Assembly (NCBI GenBank): GCA_900758075.1
Contig: CAAEQF010000073.1
Location: 1-7,895 of the forward strand
Source of the DNA: Coriobacteriia bacterium
GTDB lineage: Bacteria > Actinomycetota > Coriobacteriia > Coriobacteriales > QAMH01
Direction: 5' to 3'
Length of the DNA stretch: 7,895 nt
Below are positions 6,510-7,895 of the stretch, piece by piece. The notes below the pieces were generated by a model that searched no databases, was not told where the DNA came from, and saw nothing but the letters and a program-made list of their open reading frames with translations. Position 1 is the stretch's first letter, and every line of letters begins with the position of its first letter. The translations under genes and the position numbers were made by a program.

Positions 6510-6604
6510 CCCTCCGCGCGAAAAACGTGGCACTGCTACAGTTCCCGTGCAATTAACGCGAGATGCGTGGCACTGCCACGGTTTCCGTGCACGTTTCCGC
6601 GCAG
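6510..6604 (-). repeat. Second palindrome array: two 40-bp units plus a partial copy
   Basis: Read on the minus strand, one perfect copy of CGTGGCAGTGCCACG lies at 6566-6580. A decayed copy, TGTAGCAGTGCCACG, lies at 6526-6540. The spacing is again exactly 40 bp. Each is preceded by GGAAAC or GGGAAC, and the intact copy is followed by CATCT, as in the array at 1891-2010. At the upstream end, CTGCGCGGAAACGTG (6590-6604) matches the start of the first unit of the other array (1888-1903) with one G missing, so it looks like a truncated third copy. The array sits 55 bases or more before the amidohydrolase start and also upstream of uspA, between divergent genes. Confidence 0.8.
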
Positions 6605-6634
6605 GATAGGGGGTCCATGTCATCTATCGTGAGC

Positions 6635-6640
6635 TAAAAT
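6635..6640 (+). promoter_or_regulatory. Possible -10 element for uspA
   Basis: TAAAAT lies 50 bases before the uspA start in a short AT-rich patch next to the palindrome array. No good -35 is found at the usual distance. Confidence 0.3.
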
Positions 6641-6690
6641 AAAGGTAGCGAACAGCAACGGCTCACGGCACAGTCGAAGTGGAGGTCAGC

Positions 6691-7167
6691 ATGTATACCA
6701 ATATCGTGGTTCCCTTTGACAAGTCCGAACATGCGGAGCGCGCCCTCAAGGCGGCGGTCGAGCTCGGACGCGGCGATGGCCCGGCCAAGGTCACCGTCTT
6801 GAACGTCACCGACATGATGGACTTCGACGACGCGACGTTCGAGGTCGCGGCGCGCATGGCAGGCGTTCCGCCCATCAGCGACGAGGCGGCGCACCTCGCG
6901 CGCGAGAAGTACTTTAACGAGCGCAAAGACGAGATCCGTCAATGCGTTGACGGCGTCGTCGCGGGGAAAGTCCCCGAAAACGTGACGCTCGACGTCGACG
7001 TGGTGGGCGGCCATCCGCAAGAAGCCATCCGCGACTACGTCCGCGGCAAGGACTTCGACTGCATCGTCATGGGACGGCGCGGCCTGGGCGCCATCCGCGG
7101 CGCGATCGGCAGCGTGAGCTACTCGGTGCTCCGGTCGGTCGACCTGCCCGTTCTCATCGTCAAATAA
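6691..7167 (+). CDS. Universal stress protein, UspA family
   Basis: A 158-residue single-domain cytosolic Usp protein with the Rossmann-like fold, usually a dimer; members with the glycine motif bind ATP. The N-terminal strand and Asp motif NIVVPFDKSEHAERAL (residues 4-19) are typical, as is the late segment from DCIVMGRRGLGAIRG to LPVLIVK at the C-terminus. The nucleotide-binding glycine pattern is present as GRRG followed by GS, but with eight residues between rather than the common nine. The frame is open from GTG 6679, but GGAGGT at 6681-6686 lies inside that extension and serves ATG 6691, which also gives the family's usual MYxNIVVP-type start. It is followed by its own terminator, so it is monocistronic. 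General stress resistance is the family role; the specific trigger is unknown. Confidence 0.95.
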   Translation: MYTNIVVPFDKSEHAERALKAAVELGRGDGPAKVTVLNVTDMMDFDDATFEVAARMAGVPPISDEAAHLAREKYFNERKDEIRQCVDGVVAGKVPENVTLDVDVVGGHPQEAIRDYVRGKDFDCIVMGRRGLGAIRGAIGSVSYSVLRSVDLPVLIVK

Positions 7168-7180
7168 CGCGATAGTCCAC

Positions 7181-7215
7181 AAAGGCTCCTCGGGAAACCA
7201 AGGAGCCTCTCTTTG
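7181..7215 (+). terminator. Intrinsic terminator after uspA
   Basis: AGGCTCCT (7183-7190) pairs perfectly with AGGAGCCT (7201-7208) around a ten-base loop. It is followed by CTCTTTG, a weak T-rich tract. It starts 15 bases after the uspA stop, so uspA and gdhA are probably separate transcripts. Confidence 0.8.
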
Positions 7216-7234
7216 TTTCGAAGATTGTTTCCAT

Positions 7235-7262
7235 TTGATTAAATCGACCGCGTTCATATGGT
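7235..7262 (+). promoter_or_regulatory. Candidate gdhA promoter
   Basis: TTGATT (7235-7240) and TATGGT (7257-7262) are spaced by 16 bp in an AT-rich region just after the uspA terminator, about 57 bases before the gdhA start. Each hexamer matches consensus at four of six positions. A second possible -10, CATAAT at 7282-7287, has no good -35. Confidence 0.4.
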
Positions 7263-7306
7263 GAATGTTTTGAAGAGGTTTCATAATCGAGCAAGTTGGT
7301 AGGACT

Positions 7307-7313
7307 AAGGAGG
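7307..7313 (+). promoter_or_regulatory. Strong ribosome binding site for the TTG start of gdhA
   Basis: AAGGAGG is a full Shine-Dalgarno match, five bases before TTG 7319. No ATG or GTG in the gdhA frame is placed to use it, so it settles the start codon. Confidence 0.8.
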
Positions 7314-7318
7314 AACCA

Positions 7319-7895
7319 TTGAGTTACGTCGAGCGTGTTATCGAGCAGGTTAAGCAGAAAGACCCCAACGAGCCTGAGTTCATCCAGGCCGTGACCGAGG
7401 TTCTCGAGTCCCTCGAGCCCGTTATCGAGGCACACCCCGAGTATGAGCAGGCAAAGCTCCTCGAGCGCATCGTCGAGCCGGAGCGCGTCATCATGTTCCG
7501 CGTCCCCTGGGCAGACGACAAGGGCGAGGTGCACGTCAACCGCGGTTTCCGCGTTCAGTTCAACAGCGCGCTCGGCCCCTACAAGGGCGGCCTGCGCTTC
7601 AACAAGACGGTCTACCTCGGCATGCTCAAGTTCCTCGGCTTCGAGCAGATCTTCAAGAACAGCCTGACCACGCTGCCCATGGGCGGCGGCAAGGGCGGCT
7701 CCGACTTTGACCCCAAGGGCAAGTCCAACGCAGAGATCATGCGCTTCTGCCAGAGCTTCATGACCGAGCTTTGCAGGCACATCGGCCCCGACACCGACGT
7801 TCCCGCCGGTGACCTGGGCGTCGGCGGCCGCGAGGTCGCGTACATGTTCGGCCAGTACAAGCGCATCCGCAACGAGTGGACGGGCGTCCTCACGG
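7319..7895 (+). CDS. gdhA: NADP-type glutamate dehydrogenase GdhA (3' end cut by window edge)
   Basis: This cytosolic enzyme interconverts 2-oxoglutarate plus ammonium and glutamate, linking nitrogen assimilation or amino acid fermentation to central metabolism. 192 codons are visible from TTG 7319 and the frame is open to the window end; the family is about 445-450 residues, so more than half is missing. The N-terminal dimerisation region (YVERVIEQVKQKDPNEPEF, residues 3-21) is of the hexameric bacterial type. Catalytic-domain motifs follow: FRVPWADDKGEVHVNRGFRV, split around residues 61-80, then GPYKGGLRF with its conserved Lys near 93, and LPMGGGKGGSDFDPKGKS near 120-137 with the substrate-binding Lys. 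TDVPAGDLGVGGREV near 160-174 contains the catalytic-domain Asp. The pattern is that of E. coli-like NADP-dependent GdhA, although coenzyme residues lie beyond the window. It has its own likely promoter. Confidence 0.95.
   Translation, partial: MSYVERVIEQVKQKDPNEPEFIQAVTEVLESLEPVIEAHPEYEQAKLLERIVEPERVIMFRVPWADDKGEVHVNRGFRVQFNSALGPYKGGLRFNKTVYLGMLKFLGFEQIFKNSLTTLPMGGGKGGSDFDPKGKSNAEIMRFCQSFMTELCRHIGPDTDVPAGDLGVGGREVAYMFGQYKRIRNEWTGVLT

Noticed and set aside
6679..6690. GTG 6679 as the uspA start
   Set aside because: The Shine-Dalgarno sequence lies inside this extension and serves ATG 6691, where Usp similarity begins.
7160..7780. 206-residue minus-strand frame over gdhA
   Set aside because: Antisense to a clear glutamate dehydrogenase and crossing the uspA terminator and gdhA promoter region.

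Overview
The window is GC-rich, with genes strongly biased to G or C at third codon positions, Shine-Dalgarno sequences of the GGAGG type, and occasional GTG and TTG starts. The gene set is a Ser/Thr symporter, a short-form CstA, an NADP-type glutamate dehydrogenase and a YgbA-family protein. Together this suggests a high-GC anaerobic actinobacterium, most likely class Coriobacteriia (Eggerthella/Collinsella/Olsenella-like). That placement is inference from composition and protein flavour; there is no rRNA or other decisive marker here.

Layout from left to right. (1) 1-1192, minus: sstT, a Na+-driven serine/threonine symporter whose C-terminal end is cut by the window edge. (2) 1493-1867, plus: a YgbA-family (nitrous-oxide-stimulated promoter family) cysteine-rich small protein, divergent from sstT. 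(3) 1868-2198: an intergenic stretch holding three head-to-tail copies of a palindromic repeat at an exact 40-bp period. (4) 2199-4538, plus: an unrecognised 184-residue protein translationally coupled (ATGA overlap) to cstA, whose frame is broken by one extra base in a run of six C. (5) 4539-4691: a free-standing hairpin and a bidirectional terminator between convergent genes. (6) 4692-6455, minus: a serine alpha/beta-hydrolase with an odd Gly/Met-rich tail, and upstream of it a TIM-barrel amidohydrolase, probably one transcription unit. (7) 6456-6690: a divergent intergenic region with two full copies and one partial copy of the same 40-bp repeat, now on the minus strand. (8) 6691-7167, plus: a UspA-type universal stress protein followed by a terminator. 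(9) 7319-7895, plus: gdhA, beginning at a TTG codon behind a strong ribosome binding site and running off the right edge.

Functionally this is ordinary chromosome. sstT, cstA and gdhA fit an organism that takes up amino acids and peptides or pyruvate and handles ammonium and glutamate. The YgbA-like protein and UspA are stress-associated. No mobile element, RNA gene or CRISPR array was found. The least explained parts are the two phased palindrome arrays, the broken cstA frame and the unknown gene coupled to cstA.
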